From Atherinomorus stipes (taxonomy: Eukaryota; Chordata; Actinopteri; Atheriniformes; Atherinidae), in contig JALJCO010000163.1 of NCBI GenBank assembly GCA_023101725.1, positions 124,001-188,000 on the forward strand: a stretch of DNA of 64,000 nt, written 5' to 3'. Within the stretch, counting starts at the first letter, position 1. Each line of letters begins with the position of its first letter. The notes beneath the pieces are model-generated. The model had not been told where the DNA came from. It did no database searches and saw only the letters and a list, made by a program, of their open reading frames with translations. Shown here piece by piece: positions 44,920 to 58,300 of this stretch. The translations under genes and the position numbers were made by a program.

Positions 44920-45298
44920 GCATTGCGTGGCCATGCCCCCCATATATTTTTGATTTGCTGTGTCCCTGTACCTCCATGCGCACCCTTCACTCTTTGTGCC
45001 AGAGTTGCTGAATGGTCCTATCGCCCCTAGACTCTGGAATGACCTCCCCCTGTCCCTCCATGTGGTTAACTGTGTGGAATCTTTTAAAAAGCAGCTGAAG
45101 ACTTTTTTAAAAAATTATTATTCAGGAAAGCTTTTGATTGATTGGGTTTTATTATCTTTTTTTTTTTTTTTTTTTTTTTTAAGTATTTTACTTATGTGAT
45201 AATGTTGTACCATTACCTCTCCTTTTATCTACAACACTTTGTGGTTTTTATCTGTGAAAAGTGCTTTATAAATAAATTATACTTACTTAGTTACTCTT
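44920..45298 (+). mobile_element. LINE ORF2 3' fragment with tail
   Basis: 45005-45130 encodes PELLNGPIAPRLWNDLPLSL and VESFKKQLKTFL, the LINE ORF2 C-terminal pattern also seen at 36910-37215. It is followed by a T run (45157-45180), GTGCTTTATAAATAAA and a short TTATACTTACTTA tail. Confidence 0.65.
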
Positions 45299-45367
45299 TG
45301 CATAAATCTGTTACATAATTTGACAGCCCCATTAAAAAATATCAGTATCAATAACGGTATCAAAAAT

Positions 45368-45640
45368 ACACACTAAAAACTCCTGGGTTGTTATTGCTGA
45401 CTCACTGCTGGGTTAAAAAGGGACCAACTAAATTCTGGGTTACTTCGACCCAGAATATTGGGTTATTTTTTTGACCCAACTTTCAGGCTGAATATTTGAC
45501 TCAGAAGTTGGGTTAAGTTGATGACGATGTTGGGTTATTTTGACCCAGAAGTTGGGTCAACAACCCAAATGTCTGGGTTGAAATAACTCAGAAATTAGTT
45601 GGTCCCTTTTTAATCCTGGAACAGGACTTTTTACTGTGTA
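45368..45640. mobile_element. Palindromic MITE rich in TGGGTTATTTTGACCC
   Basis: The ends are ACACTAAAAACTCCTGGGTT and CCTGGAACAGGACTTTTTACTGTGT. The inside alternates TGGGTTA and GACCCA words and is largely self-complementary. Confidence 0.7.
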
Positions 45641-46309
45641 CTAAACCTTTATTTACTTGATATCAGATCGATACCAAATCTTGCAGTATCGCTTCCCCTT
45701 AAGGGCATTTATTTGATTTTGGGCACTTTTGAGTTTTGTTTTCTCAAAAATAAAATGTAAATAAGATTTAATTTCACAATACCTTGTCATACCTACCTTA
45801 CCTGTCATCCTTCTGTGAGTCAAAATCTAAATTTGTAGATATACATTAAGATTTTACCTTTTAAAAAATGTTCTTTTAGTTAGATGTACCATAGAAATGT
45901 CACCACAAGTGTGATGCTGACATGTGGTGGTAATGACATTTTACAGTTTTTACAGCTTTCACAGCACAGCTTACTGTGCTAAAATGGTAGCGTTAGCATA
46001 AATAATCTTTTAGCTAGATAGAGGTGAACAATGTTTTTATATGAATCTGAAGGTTTTGCACAAAAATCTTTAAATATCTATAAACTACAAGCTGTTTGGT
46101 AATGACACGTACTAAAAATATGATGCAACTTGTCAATATAAGTTAGGAAAAACTTGCTGTTCCAGTAATGAAAATATCTGTCTTCTTTCTGTCCAGCATG
46201 TGCTTGAGTGGCAGCACATGAGTAAATGAGGTCGTCATAGAGAAGTTTTTGTGAATTAATTTGTTTGCGACACACACACACATTGAACTGCTTAAGAAAA
46301 AAAATCTTG

Positions 46310-46577
46310 GCCACTCTTAGAATAAGTTATCTAAAAAAAAGATGTTTTTTTCTTGCTTGTAATAAGCAAAAAAAAAAAAGTCTGCCATGGAACAGGTGAA
46401 ATTTTCTTGATCAGATTTCTTGAAATAAGATGCATTTGTCTTAAAACAAGTTTCTTCATCTCACTGAAATGTTTCTCTTTAGGTGATTTTGTCTTAGTTT
46501 GAGTGTGATGAGATATTCTGACAAGAAATTAGAAAAATATACTGTACTTGGTATAATTTGAGTTTTTGCACTGTATT
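46310..46577. mobile_element. Inverted-repeat MITE, relative of 19346-19619
   Basis: Its right half (CATCTCACTGAAATGTTTC, GATTTTGTCTTAGTTTGAG, GAGTTTTTGCACTGTAT) matches the 19.3-kb copy; the left terminus is degraded. Confidence 0.55.
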
Positions 46578-46608
46578 GGTGAAATTGAAGAGGTTCATGC
46601 AGATAATG

Positions 46609-47446
46609 CCTTAGGTTGTTTTCACACAGGACCCATTTAGGTCGTCCTAACAGGGTTTTAGTACTGAACACGGCGCGACTGGTGTGAACACGCCACTCGC
46701 GCTCGAAGTCGACCTAACTCGCCCGCTCTCGGACCGAGGTGGTTTCAGAGCGGCTTGCGTCGACTTTAAATGCGGCGTCAACCTTAAATGTGGCAACTTT
46801 AGCTCGGCCTAAATCCCATGCTGCACCTTTTTTAACTGAACAGGTATCTGTAGGCAGCTTTACTGTTGGGATATCCTTCTTATTGACAGTTTTATAGTAC
46901 AAATTACAGTTACGGCCTAACTGTAACGTTTAGTATCATCTTGAGTCTGCTAGCTACTAATGTATTTCTAATGTTAGGATGAACAGGGAGTTCACAAATG
47001 CTGGACAAATTACCAACAAGGGCTAGCAGGCGAGACGTTAATGCTCATATTTACAACTCACGGTACCTGGCTGTTTGCCGATAATATCTGCGTATGGTCC
47101 GGACTTCTTGTTTCAATACACTCAATCTACACCTTGCTCTGGTTTGTCTGGAAAATCCACCGCCTACAGTGCACGATGACATTGTTATCCACACACAAAC
47201 ATGTCTCATCTTCGACATACCATCATTCACGTGTGTTTTGTTTAAAACACAGCCACGCTGTACAGCTGGGACGCATCTACTTACATCTGGTTGTCATGGA
47301 TACACAACGCTCCAGTCTGTAGAGCGACTGCTGGGTGCTGTGATTAAAAAGCAGATGTGAAACGGAGCCGAATCAGTTCAAATTGAAACATTTCACTGCT
47401 GCAGCAGCGCCTGGATCGACCCAAACATGTGTGAAAACGACCTTAG
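46609..47446. mobile_element. Non-autonomous element with CCTTAGGTTGTTTTCACAC termini
   Basis: The left CCTTAGGTTGTTTTCACACA pairs with the right TGTGTGAAAACGACCTTAG. There is no transposase; GTCGACC-rich subterminal sequence is on the left side. Confidence 0.65.
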
Positions 47447-48088
47447 AGGCCATTTCATTCTGCCCCCTTCACGTCTGTTATGGATATACGCGGATCTATG
47501 ACTAATCTAAATACAGTAGCGTCCAAAGGAGTCAGTGTGATGCAGAAATGTTAACGTTGAGTAAATGCGCGTACAGATTCCTAGAAAAAATGTCCAGGTT
47601 GAAAGAAATAAAAGTTTTTTTTAATAACCCTTGGCCACCCTGATATTTTCTCTGGCCACCCCTGGGAAAAAATCTCTGTGGGGGCCCCTGAATCAAATAA
47701 ACACCCTTAAACAGTCAAAGCTTTGGGAAACCCTCTTGTGCTCTTTGGGGACCCCTTGGGGACGTTGGGCACCACTGGTCTATCGTCTTATAGAGGCTAC
47801 TTTTACTTTATCTTTTACACAATGGTGGCCATTTATCCTCCAGTAAAGATACATCTCTGTACTCTTCATACACGCAGAAACGCGGGTTTTTGGGGGTGAA
47901 GTTGTGTCTTTAAAGGGTTAAACAGGAGGAGGCGCAGCAGCGGTCGGCTGGTCTGGGTGGAGTGAAGTTTAGACATATACTATAACTAATTAGCCTGCTG
48001 GTGAACACTATGGAAGAGTGAAAACCGTCGCGAGACTGTAGAAGAGCGGATAAACAGGGAGATAACGTGAGGACACCCCGAAGCTGAG
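47447..48088 (+). promoter_or_regulatory. Upstream region and 5' UTR of the SOWAH gene
   Basis: From about 47900 the sequence becomes GC- and CpG-richer, fitting a CpG-island promoter continuing past 48300. A tiny upstream frame ATG-GAA-GAG-TGA lies at 48010-48021 before the main ATG. 47555-47610 is a fragment of the foldback element from 15.4 kb. Confidence 0.45.
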
Positions 48089-48221
48089 ATGAGTGATGTG
48101 AGTGAAGAGGCGCTGCTGGATTATTTCTCCTCGGCCGGAGGGAATTCCGGCAAAGTCAGAAATGCTGATTTACTCAAGACATTTAAGCCTTTTATTGGCC
48201 ACAGTGACTTGCAGTTACGCG
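48089..48221 (+). CDS. SOWAH gene exon 1 (44 codons + 1 nt)
   Basis: Start ATG after AAGCTGAG; the donor is GCG|GTAAGT, phase 1. It encodes the first helices of the winged-helix domain, including [14 protein letters not shown]. Confidence 0.85.
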
Positions 48222-51200
48222 GTAAGTAAAGTGGATTTAAATGAGCTTAATGAAAATATTAGTCGGAAAACGTGGAAATGAGTATAATATGGTCGCGTGG
48301 CGCTCTGTGGTCCGAGCGGGGATGAAGATACCGAACTGTCCGCGTGCTGCTGTGCTTGGATTTAGAGGAATATTGATATTTTTTTCATAAAATGCAGCAG
48401 ACGGGACTGATCTAACCGAAGGCGTGGACGTCCTTTCATTGTTTTCTGATGTAAAGCTGACATCTGGTTCGCATTAAACTCCCTCCAAAGACCTAAAGGA
48501 GGAATTGTGTCATTTCCTCCCGCGAGCCTGTTGTAACTAACCAGCCATCACCCAGACATGTCACCACCGGTGTCACATGAAGCCCCCGCAGCTCTGACAG
48601 GCTCAGCAAACACAGAATAATAATATTAATGAGTCCAGGACCATCTTTCTGCTCGTGTCCACCCACCAACAGGATTATGCAATCATGTCCTGAACCTCTG
48701 CAACTCTGCACTTCTCATATCTGGCTTCAACTCAAACTGGGAGTGATGTTGTGTAACTGTTTGTATTATTTTCCCAAACTAAAACAGTTTCAGGAGTAGT
48801 TGTTTTTCCTTCACTGTGTGTTTTTAGATTATTTATTTCATTTAACCAAGAAAAAAGTCCCAGTGAGATTAAAAACCCCCTTTTCAAGGGAGTCCTGGCC
48901 AAGTTACAAGACAGTTATAGATTGTACGATAAAAATGATTAAAAACAGTTACAATTTAAAGAGGTTGTTTTGAGTGCTCTCAATCTAGACTTGAAGGCAT
49001 TGAAAGAACACGCTCAAGTTCCAAACTGCATGTAGCTTGAACATGTGTGTATATGAAATTACTGTAATTCTGCATGGACTAACTGTGTGTGAAGTAAGAA
49101 CCCTCTGAGCTTTAAAGCTGCAGAACTGACTCTGAGAGCTCTGTTTGGAGCAAGAAGCACCGTAGACATAAAGCTCAGTGATCCCCAGCCTGGGACTTCA
49201 AGCCCCGCTGTCCTGCTGGTCTTTGGACATTTGATTAGAGATGCACGATCCAGTTTTTTCAGATCCAAGTCCGATTCGATTCCAGGGCTGAGTATATTGG
49301 CCAATACCTGATACTGATCCGATACTACTGTTGAATTAATGAACTGTATACCTTGCCATGTGAGTGAAGGCATCAAGCTTGACATAAAAATCTAGCCTTG
49401 TTTTTGTTGATAAAACAAGTTAACACAGATACTTAAAGGTTGAATATGGAACATTTTTAATGAAAGCTATATTTTTGAAAAAATAATACCCCCAGGAGTT
49501 GTTTTAAAAGTACATTTCCTAAAAATATATATATTTAGCCTGAAAATATATAGAAAAATACATTTTAAACAATGGCGTTATGCCTAAATCTATAAGCTAA
49601 TACATGCCACCATTGCAGGGTGCCAAATACGATCTCTGTGTGGCAACAGTATGTTGGACACAGTGAAGGCTGGCACAAGGGGAAACAGTGGAAACGGCAA
49701 GTCAAGCAGCTGCTTTGGAGCCCTGGAGATATCGTTATCCGTCTCAGAAGAGGAGTGACATGACAAAAGCAAACACTGGAGTAACCTTAGCTGAAGCTAC
49801 ATTAGATGGACCCACATAAACATTTTCTACGGCATCAAAGCACGGAAATGGCGACTTTCCTCCTGGATCGATAAGCTAACTTGTTTGCTAACGTGGCTAA
49901 CATTAGCTGTCAGTTCTAAACTCCTCTGTAACACTTGTTGGACATGCTGCAGGCTGTTGGTCACTTGCCGTATCGGCTGCGAGTCTGGCAACCAAATGGC
50001 TGGTGTTGTTTTTCTGCTGTTGCAAGTCCAACCTAGATACACGTGATGTCTGTGTTCCATATTCAACCTTTAAATGTATTAACAAATAACGAAGTGTACA
50101 TTTCTTATGATATTGATAAAACCAGAAATGACTGGATCGGAATGTTGGATCGGCCTCATTCATCCAATATCCGATCCAGCTAATTTGTTAATATCGACGC
50201 CGATATTCTATCCAGATATCAGATTGATGGATGTTTAACAAGCTGCACAAGTCTGCGAGAGAGCCATTACTCTGAGTCAGGCGTGCAGCAGCAGGGGAAC
50301 ATGAAGTCTGCAGGACCGCGGTGTTGGGATCCCTGTTATAACTTAGTAGTATCACATGAAGATTGTACACGTATGCAGTGATGACGTAGTTACCTGTAGT
50401 ACAGTCACCGCTGGACCTGAGGCCTCTTGATACACTCACAGATGAATATACACTGCCTGGCCTTAAAAAAAAGTCGCCACCAAAAAAAAGGTCGTACACT
50501 AATATCTGGTTGGAGCCTTTAGCTTTGACTACGGCAGCATTCTCAGTGGCATCGTTTCCAGAAGCTTCTGCAATGTCAGCAGGTTTATTTCCATCCAGTG
50601 TTGCATTAAAGGGCGGAAATCCCACTTTTTCACGTTAAAACGTGTATTGGAACAGGACCTCAGTTAAAACGTGCCAGAAACTCCAGAGAGTGAAAGTGAC
50701 TTCGTCTTTGAGTGCGGGCTCTCTCTTCTCACCAGAATCGTCCACAAGAGCGCGCTCTCCACAGAACGCCATTTTATTTATTTTTCTCTGAATGACGTGA
50801 TCTACAGAGGCTGCTAGCTGCTAAGCTAGACTCTTTAGCACCACCTGAAATTAGCTGATTACCTGCCGCAGAGTAGCATTTAATGACCTGCTTTGTCAGA
50901 GAGGAGGACGACAATGATGAGGATGGAAAAAAAATCTGCGGTGCTGAGCTGCTTCGGCAGTTTTTAGTACTGTAACAGGAGGGACAGCTTTACCAGGCAG
51001 CAGTGGATTATATTTATCAGTGGGGATGTGCAGTCGGTTAGTGTTGCTGCTTGTCTAACTTATTATCTTTTGTGTAAGAGACCAGTAAACAATGGTAGAC
51101 GAACGGTGACAAGCTGCTAATGTAGCTACAAAAGCTAACACTGTTTGGTTAACTTCACGTCAGAGTCAGACGTCCGCTCCTTTTATTCATCAGTGTCCAG

Positions 51201-54200
51201 CCCTTTTACTCCGGATCCTCTCCATCAACCGCACCGTTACGTTTTTATCACGTTTTTCTCTGCTGGGACATCATTTCCTTCACCTGCTCTGTCCTGATAA
51301 AACTTTGTTTTGACTTTGACGTTTGCCTCGTGAACGCGCTTACCGACGGGTCTAATTCTCGCACGTATTCTCGCGACAAACAAATGTTGGAGATTAAAAG
51401 AGGTTAAAATGAGCTCATTAAATTTTCCTCCCACCCATCGATAATTAAGAATTCATTTGAAGATAATTTTAAAAGGATTATGTATGTAAAACACGAGGTT
51501 ATGACACCTTTAATATTCCTTTAAAAACCTAGACCTGAACCTGGACCTGAACCAGTCTTTCACAATCTGAGTCTGATGAATTCTTGCATTGTCATCTTGG
51601 AATATGTCCGTGCCATCAGGAAGAAACATCAATGATGGAATAACCTGGTCATTCAGTATATTAGTATCCCTATTACATGCAGGGAGACGCTGAGCGACCA
51701 AGGAGGACCCCCCTCCCACAGGCTTGTACAGCAGCACTAGGCATGATGCTGCATCACTTCATCTGTATTTCCGGCCACATTTCTTCCTGGAAGACGATGG
51801 TCCACTATCCTTCCAGTTTTTCATAATGCGTTGGACATTTCTAAACCCAGTTTTAGTAGTTTCTGCATCTCCTTAGATGTTTTCTCTGCTTGATGCTGCC
51901 AGTGATCTGACCCTTCTCAGACAGACTAACATCTTTTCCACGACCACGGATGTGTCTCTCTACATGCTTGTTTAGGAAATGAGAAGCAACTCATTGCACC
52001 AGTTGGGGTTAAATAACTTGTTGCAGCTGAAAGATAATCGCCCATGCAGTAATTATCTGCAGGAGGCTCCGACCTGTTTGCTTAGTTAAATCCAGGTGAG
52101 GACTTTTCTTGGCCAGGCAGTGTATGTTTGTCTAAAATAATTTTGTCTACTGATGGCCACCGTACATTCATAGATGTGCTTTTGAAGTAATTGTCTTGCT
52201 CACCTTTTGATTAAGTTCATTTCATTGTTTATTTTAAACAGAATTTTACATATAAATACAAAAGAATCAGCATGTTGTAGGTAAACTGCTGTTGTGGATG
52301 TCAGTTATTCTTATGCACTATTCTTTAATCATCTTTTAAAGCTGCACTACTGAACTTTACCAGCTTTTGCACGTTGGCACCCCTAACAAAGGCTAATTTG
52401 ACATCTGCAATGCTCTCTCTGTCTTTCTTTTCCTCGCTTCCTCTAATAATGTCTTCTACGTTTCTTTGCTGATTCAGCCATGGTGGATGTTCAACAAACA
52501 GTGTGTTAATATCCTGTTGCTGTTTTGTGACATTTAGCAAAATTCAAGTGTCACGTGATGCATATGGGGCTGGAAAAAAGCCTTATGAAGTCTGGTTTCT
52601 TAGCTTTGGGATACTGTTGGACAACAATGTGTGTAATAAATGCCAGTATTTATCAAAAACGAGTCAAAAGCACAAAGTTTAAAGGCGAGAAACGTAAGTA
52701 ACGTTGCTCTGCATACAGTTGTGCTTAAAAGTTTACATATCCTCCCATTAGAGACAGAAAAAAATTATCTCCTAGTGAAATAAGTTGAAATTGATAATAG
52801 ATAAATAAATAAATAAATAAATAAAAAAAATTCTATGAAAATTATGACATTGATTTCGAATTGTGGTTCAACAGAAATATTTAAGAACAAATAAACAAAA
52901 AATAGAACAAGTAAACAAGCATAATGAGGCCCCTGAGCTAAAATTTTGTTACACAACACTTTGAGGCGATCAATGTAATCAGGTGTTTTCTGTAACGCCC
53001 AATCAAACATCTGCACCTGCTCATGAGCAAGGTGCTCTAATTTGTCTGGGACAGTTTGTTTGTTTTTAAAAATTTTTTTAGGGATGCATGATATTGGAAT
53101 TTTGGCCGATTTACGATATGCCGATATTTTGAAACTCATGTGGCCGATAAACGATATCAATCCTGATATTAAAGCTGAAAAAATTAGCTGTCATTGCAAA
53201 TAGCAGATTTTTTATCAGTTTTCGAGACTTTGAAAAATAAGGGTGTGAAAAAAATTTTCAATACACTGAAATATCGCAATATTTTCATATGCCAATGTCA
53301 AAATGGTATTTAAAAATGTGGTATTGATCTATTTTACCTACAAATCTCGTGAGATTTCACGAATTCTCGCGAGATTTCACAACAAAACGATAACGTATCA
53401 TGAGATTTTGTTAGTAAAATAGATTGATACAGCGTTTTTAAATGTCAGTATGATATCAGCATATGAAAATATCGCAAAACTTTTGTGAATTCTCACGAGG
53501 TTTCGTAACAGAACAATGAAATATTGTGAGATTTTGTTTGTAAAATAGATTGAAATGATGTTTTTAAATGTCAATATGATATCAGCATATGAAAATATTG
53601 CAATATTTCAGCGTATAGATATTTTTTTCCCCACCCCTAGTCTTTAGAAGTTTTAATGTCTGTAAAAAAGAAGTTTTTGAACAAGAATTTTTTTGTCTTT
53701 TTTTAAGACCTTAGAAACAGCTGATCGGTTAAATATCGGTTAAATATCGGGGGGAGGCCGATGTCCGATACTCAATTTTAAGGCCGATATAGGCCGATAC
53801 CGATAGGGGGCCGATTATATCGTGCATCCTTTTTTAAAAATTGTTTTTTTAAACAATAATCCAAAATCAATGATTTAGTTTGCCAAATTATAATTTAGTA
53901 AATTTTTTATTTATTATCACTTTTTTCAGTTTCTTGTTGTTTTAATTATTATTGTGAAATTAGCTTTTTCTTTAATGAGACAGGATGTAAGCTTTCAAGC
54001 ACAACTGTACATGCCACAAGTATTTACATTAAGCTGAAACCTGATTTTTTTTTTCTTCAGATTACCTGCTAAATGTAAACGCATGAGCACAGTGGAAGTA
54101 TCTTTACATGCATCAGTCTGTTGAACTAACTGATCATATGGGAGTATTAGCTTAGCAGATTAGTATTACTTTTAATTTTGTGCTGTAATCCTGTTCTTTT

Positions 54201-55332
54201 AAACGTGCCTTAAATGATTTTTCTGCAGCAGTTCAGTGAAGTGCAAATGATAAATATGTTCCATCGAACCCCCCATAGAGAACAACATCTATAGCAGATT
54301 TAAGAACAAAGTAATTACTGTTTAATGACAGTTTTATTGGAGTAAGTGTAAGTGAGGGGATGCTGCTGTGCTTTTACCTTTGGCAGCGGCTGAAATGCAA
54401 ACATGGTTTGTTTCAACCTCCTGAAATGATTATCCAAAGTGACCTTGTATGGGCAGCATGTACGGTCCAGATGCCATGTCAGCAGTCCAGTTGTTGACAG
54501 AGGTTTAGAGAGCTGCCTTGATGCTCTGCCATCTGACATGGCTGTCCAATTAGAAAAGTGCTTCCCACACATTTGAAGTCTGTGGTAGCATGTGGCTGCG
54601 GCTTGTCGCGGCGTAATTGTGATGATAGCGTTTTAATTATAATTAAGTCCACATGCATGACTAGATGTAGACCTCTAATGGGGAGGGGGGCTTTTTCATC
54701 ACATCACAGAAGTGGGACATGGCTGGGACGTGTGTGGCTGTGTTGGTGTGACTTGCTGGTTTGTGCAGATTTTTGGCTAATGAATAACTAGCGTGTATGC
54801 TGTTACTCGCTGTGTCAGGCAAGGAGACAGATGTAAGTGGCTGTTTCCTTTGGATTTCCTGTTGTTCTCAGGGTGAGCTCTGCAGCCGTGTCACCACAAG
54901 CATTCTTTCCGCGCACATCAGGAAAAGGAAACGCTTCATTTGTATAGAGCTGAACACCCTGGTACATCACAGGCATGAATGGAATACCTGCGCCTGGAAA
55001 ATGTGTCGGCGTTCCAGCTTCCTGATAACTGAAGTCTGCTCTTTATCACACATTCTGTACGAGTCTGAATATCTGTGCAAAGGTGTAAACAACCAGCTGG
55101 TGGTTTTCATGGGAGGTCTTTAAGTACTTCTGCTTTTTTTTTCCTTTGGGGATGTGCAGAAGATCTGTTTGGAGATTTGCTCTAGTTAGAGGGGAAATAC
55201 TTCCTCTGTTTACATTTAAGACTTCACAAAGTGTTTTTGCATTTAGAACTGAGTGTAGTTTAGTTAGTCATGCACACAGGCTGCACTTTATTTATCATAT
55301 AGACACAATATATATATATATATATATATAAT

Positions 55333-55381
<49 letters not shown>

Positions 55382-58300
55382 TATGTAATCGTCCTCAAAA
55401 GTATTCATACCCTCCAATTAAAGAAAAGGCTAAATTCACAATAGTAATTCAAATAACAAGAGAGTAAAGAAACTAATAATAAATACAAATTTACAAAATT
55501 ATATTTTAGTGAAAAAAAATATTGCTTTTGAATTGTGGTTGAAAATAATAATTATATAAAAATAACAAATAAATAAAACTGTCCCCAACACATTATATCA
55601 CCTTTCCCATACAGTGGAAAAGTGCTGTGCACTTTGTTTCAAGTATTCTCTTCCCTCTAGTCAGGTCCAGCAATATTATGTGAGATGCAGTTATGTTTAA
55701 GCATTCAATCAAATAAAATGAAATAAAATGAATGAATTCAAAATTTTAAGAGGAGCCTTATATTCATAAAGCTCCTCTTGGGAAATTAAATCTGGTCAAC
55801 ACAACATTCTGCTGCTACAATGTTGGACAGTACAAGTTAAGGAAAACAGAAGAAAAGAAATAAAGTGCTGTGGTATAGTTTATTTATGGCTCAAATAAGA
55901 AATAAAAGCTGTGACCTGGATTTAGATAGGAGCCTCCTTTTAAACAGGTACTGCATGGATGATTATCTTTTAGCTGTAAAAAGTTATTTTGTCCCATCTG
56001 ATGGAAACAGTTGCTTCTCATTTTCCTAAAAAGCTATGTTGAAAGACATCCTGTGTTAATGGAAAAGATGTTGGTCTGTTTCAGAAGGGTCAGATTGTTG
56101 GCATCAAGCAGAGAAAACATGTAAGGAGATGCAGAAACTACTAAAACTGGGTTAAGACCTGTCCAATGCATCATTTAAACTGGATAGATGTGGGGAACTT
56201 CGTCTTTCAGGAAGAAATGTGGTCAGAAAACACTGCTTTTAGATCAATATCTGCTATCACATAAACGTTTTCGCAAAATTAAATGAAAGAAAAACAACAG
56301 TAGAACTCAGGGCTGTGTTTAATAGTGAAAGTAAGAACATTTCCACATGAGCAAAGTGAAGAGAACTCAAGGAACAGCTGTAAAGCCGGAAGAAAACCTC
56401 TAATCAGTGATAATAACCAGAAAAAAGGCTTCAGTTTGGGAGCGTAAAGATTCTGGAGCAATGGAAGAAGGTCTTGTGGTCTGATAAGTCCAGATCTGTT
56501 CCAGAGTGATGGGAGCATCGGGGTAATAGGAGAGGAGGATGAAGTGAAGCAGCCATCATGGCTAGTTTCTGTACAAGATCAATACAAGATCGTGGTGAAA
56601 AAGCAATGCAGCGCTGGACAGAAATACATTTGGTGACATTGCAGAAGCTTACGGAAACAATGCCACAACAATGCTACTGGAATCAAAGTAGAGATGGACT
56701 GATCCATACCCGGAATGGATATCGGCTCTAATAAGCTGGATCCGATGAATGAGGCCGATCCAGCAATCTGATCCAGTCATTTCTCTCTCTCTTTTTTAAA
56801 ATCAATTTCATACACAGTGTTATTTCCCAGCTCAGCTAGAGGTGTAGAAATGTAACAAATGAAAACTGGCTTCAGGATGTGAAGGTGGAGTAAAAATGTT
56901 TTATTGTTCTGGAGGCAAATTAAAGGCATAAACCCTGGAACTGAAAAAGAAGGAGATGGGGCCGTAACACACATCAATACAGTTACAGCCATCTGGTTAC
57001 TTCAGTTCTGTGTTTGCAGTGCTGGTTACGTCATCACACAGAGCAGAGAAGTGTTATATATTTCTTTTTGCTACTAATGCACACTTTATTTGTTAATAAT
57101 TTTAAGTACATTTATATCTGAGTTAATTTTTCCCCTTTTTTTTTAACAAAGCTAAATGTTTATGTCAAGCCTGATGCCTTCACTCACATGTCAAGGTATG
57201 CGGTTCATTCATTCAACAGTTGCATCAGATTGGAATCTGGTATCGCCAAGGTATCGCATGAGATTGGATTGGAAAAAACTGGAATCGCAAAAAACATGAT
57301 GTGCAATAACCTGCATTAAAGTACTGAAAGATACCAAAACATCATCATCATCATCACTCACAGTTGCAGCATCATCATGACATCTAATAGGCTACCACCA
57401 TTGTCTGATACAGAAGCTAGAATCTGGCTGCTTTCACATCATTTCATTGCTTAAAACTCTCAGAAGTGAAAACAAATTGCATGTTTTTTTTTTTTTTTAT
57501 CTGTACAGTGGTATCATAATAGTAAAAAAAGTAGCAAATCCAATATATTTTTCTGGCTGGTATCGAAGTATCGACTCGAAGGTATCGATATTCCCATCCA
57601 AGTCCAACTGATTCTGGCAGCTTGGAAGCAAATTATGAAGAAAAGATGAAGGGCGGAAGACTTTGGAACCAACAGCTTTTCCAGCAGAAGCTTACAAACA
57701 CACATCTACTATTGCAGCTGCCCTTGCAACCACAGATTTTCATTCTCTCATGTTTCATATCTCTTTCCTCAGCATTGCTTGTTTGCTCTTTTTTTTTTTT
57801 TTCCTTATTTGACCTTTTTGGTATTTGAACTATTGAAGTATCATTGCATGATTAAACAGTCTTTATTTAGTTTCCAGTTTTTCACCTCAAATATTTTCCC
57901 TTGCAGCTAAATACAGAGAGGAATTCAAGCTCATCATCGACCGCATTGCTTTGGTGAAGTCAGAGGATGTAAGTGAACTTCTGAAATACTTTTACCTTTT
58001 GTGGGAAAAGCTGTGGTCACGTGGGCTTTCTGGTCTTATCTGCACACTGAGGCACGAGCAGGTGAATAAGTCACCGCTGTCCATGCCTCATGTAAACTGT
58101 TTTGACTGAACGAGGAGTGGTTTAAACAGAACTTCTTGTACCCACTGGTTCCCCCCAGAGACTGCAGCTGCAGCTTTAATGTTTTCAGGAATCTATTTTT
58201 AGTTGGGAAATATTTTCACAAATTGAGGAGATTTTGAAAGATTGAAAACTCAAACTGGGTTGACTTATTATGTAATGATACTTGGAGCACTTTTTGTGCT

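Larger units (their letters stand above)
52714..54010. mobile_element. Mariner-type MITE (outermost of three nested elements)
   Basis: It starts TACAGTTGTGCTTAAAAGTT and ends CTTTCAAGCACAACTGTA. Interior text (GTGGTTCAACAGAAAT, CAATCAGGTGTTTTCTG) matches 13131-13617. It is interrupted at 53077-53832. Confidence 0.75.
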
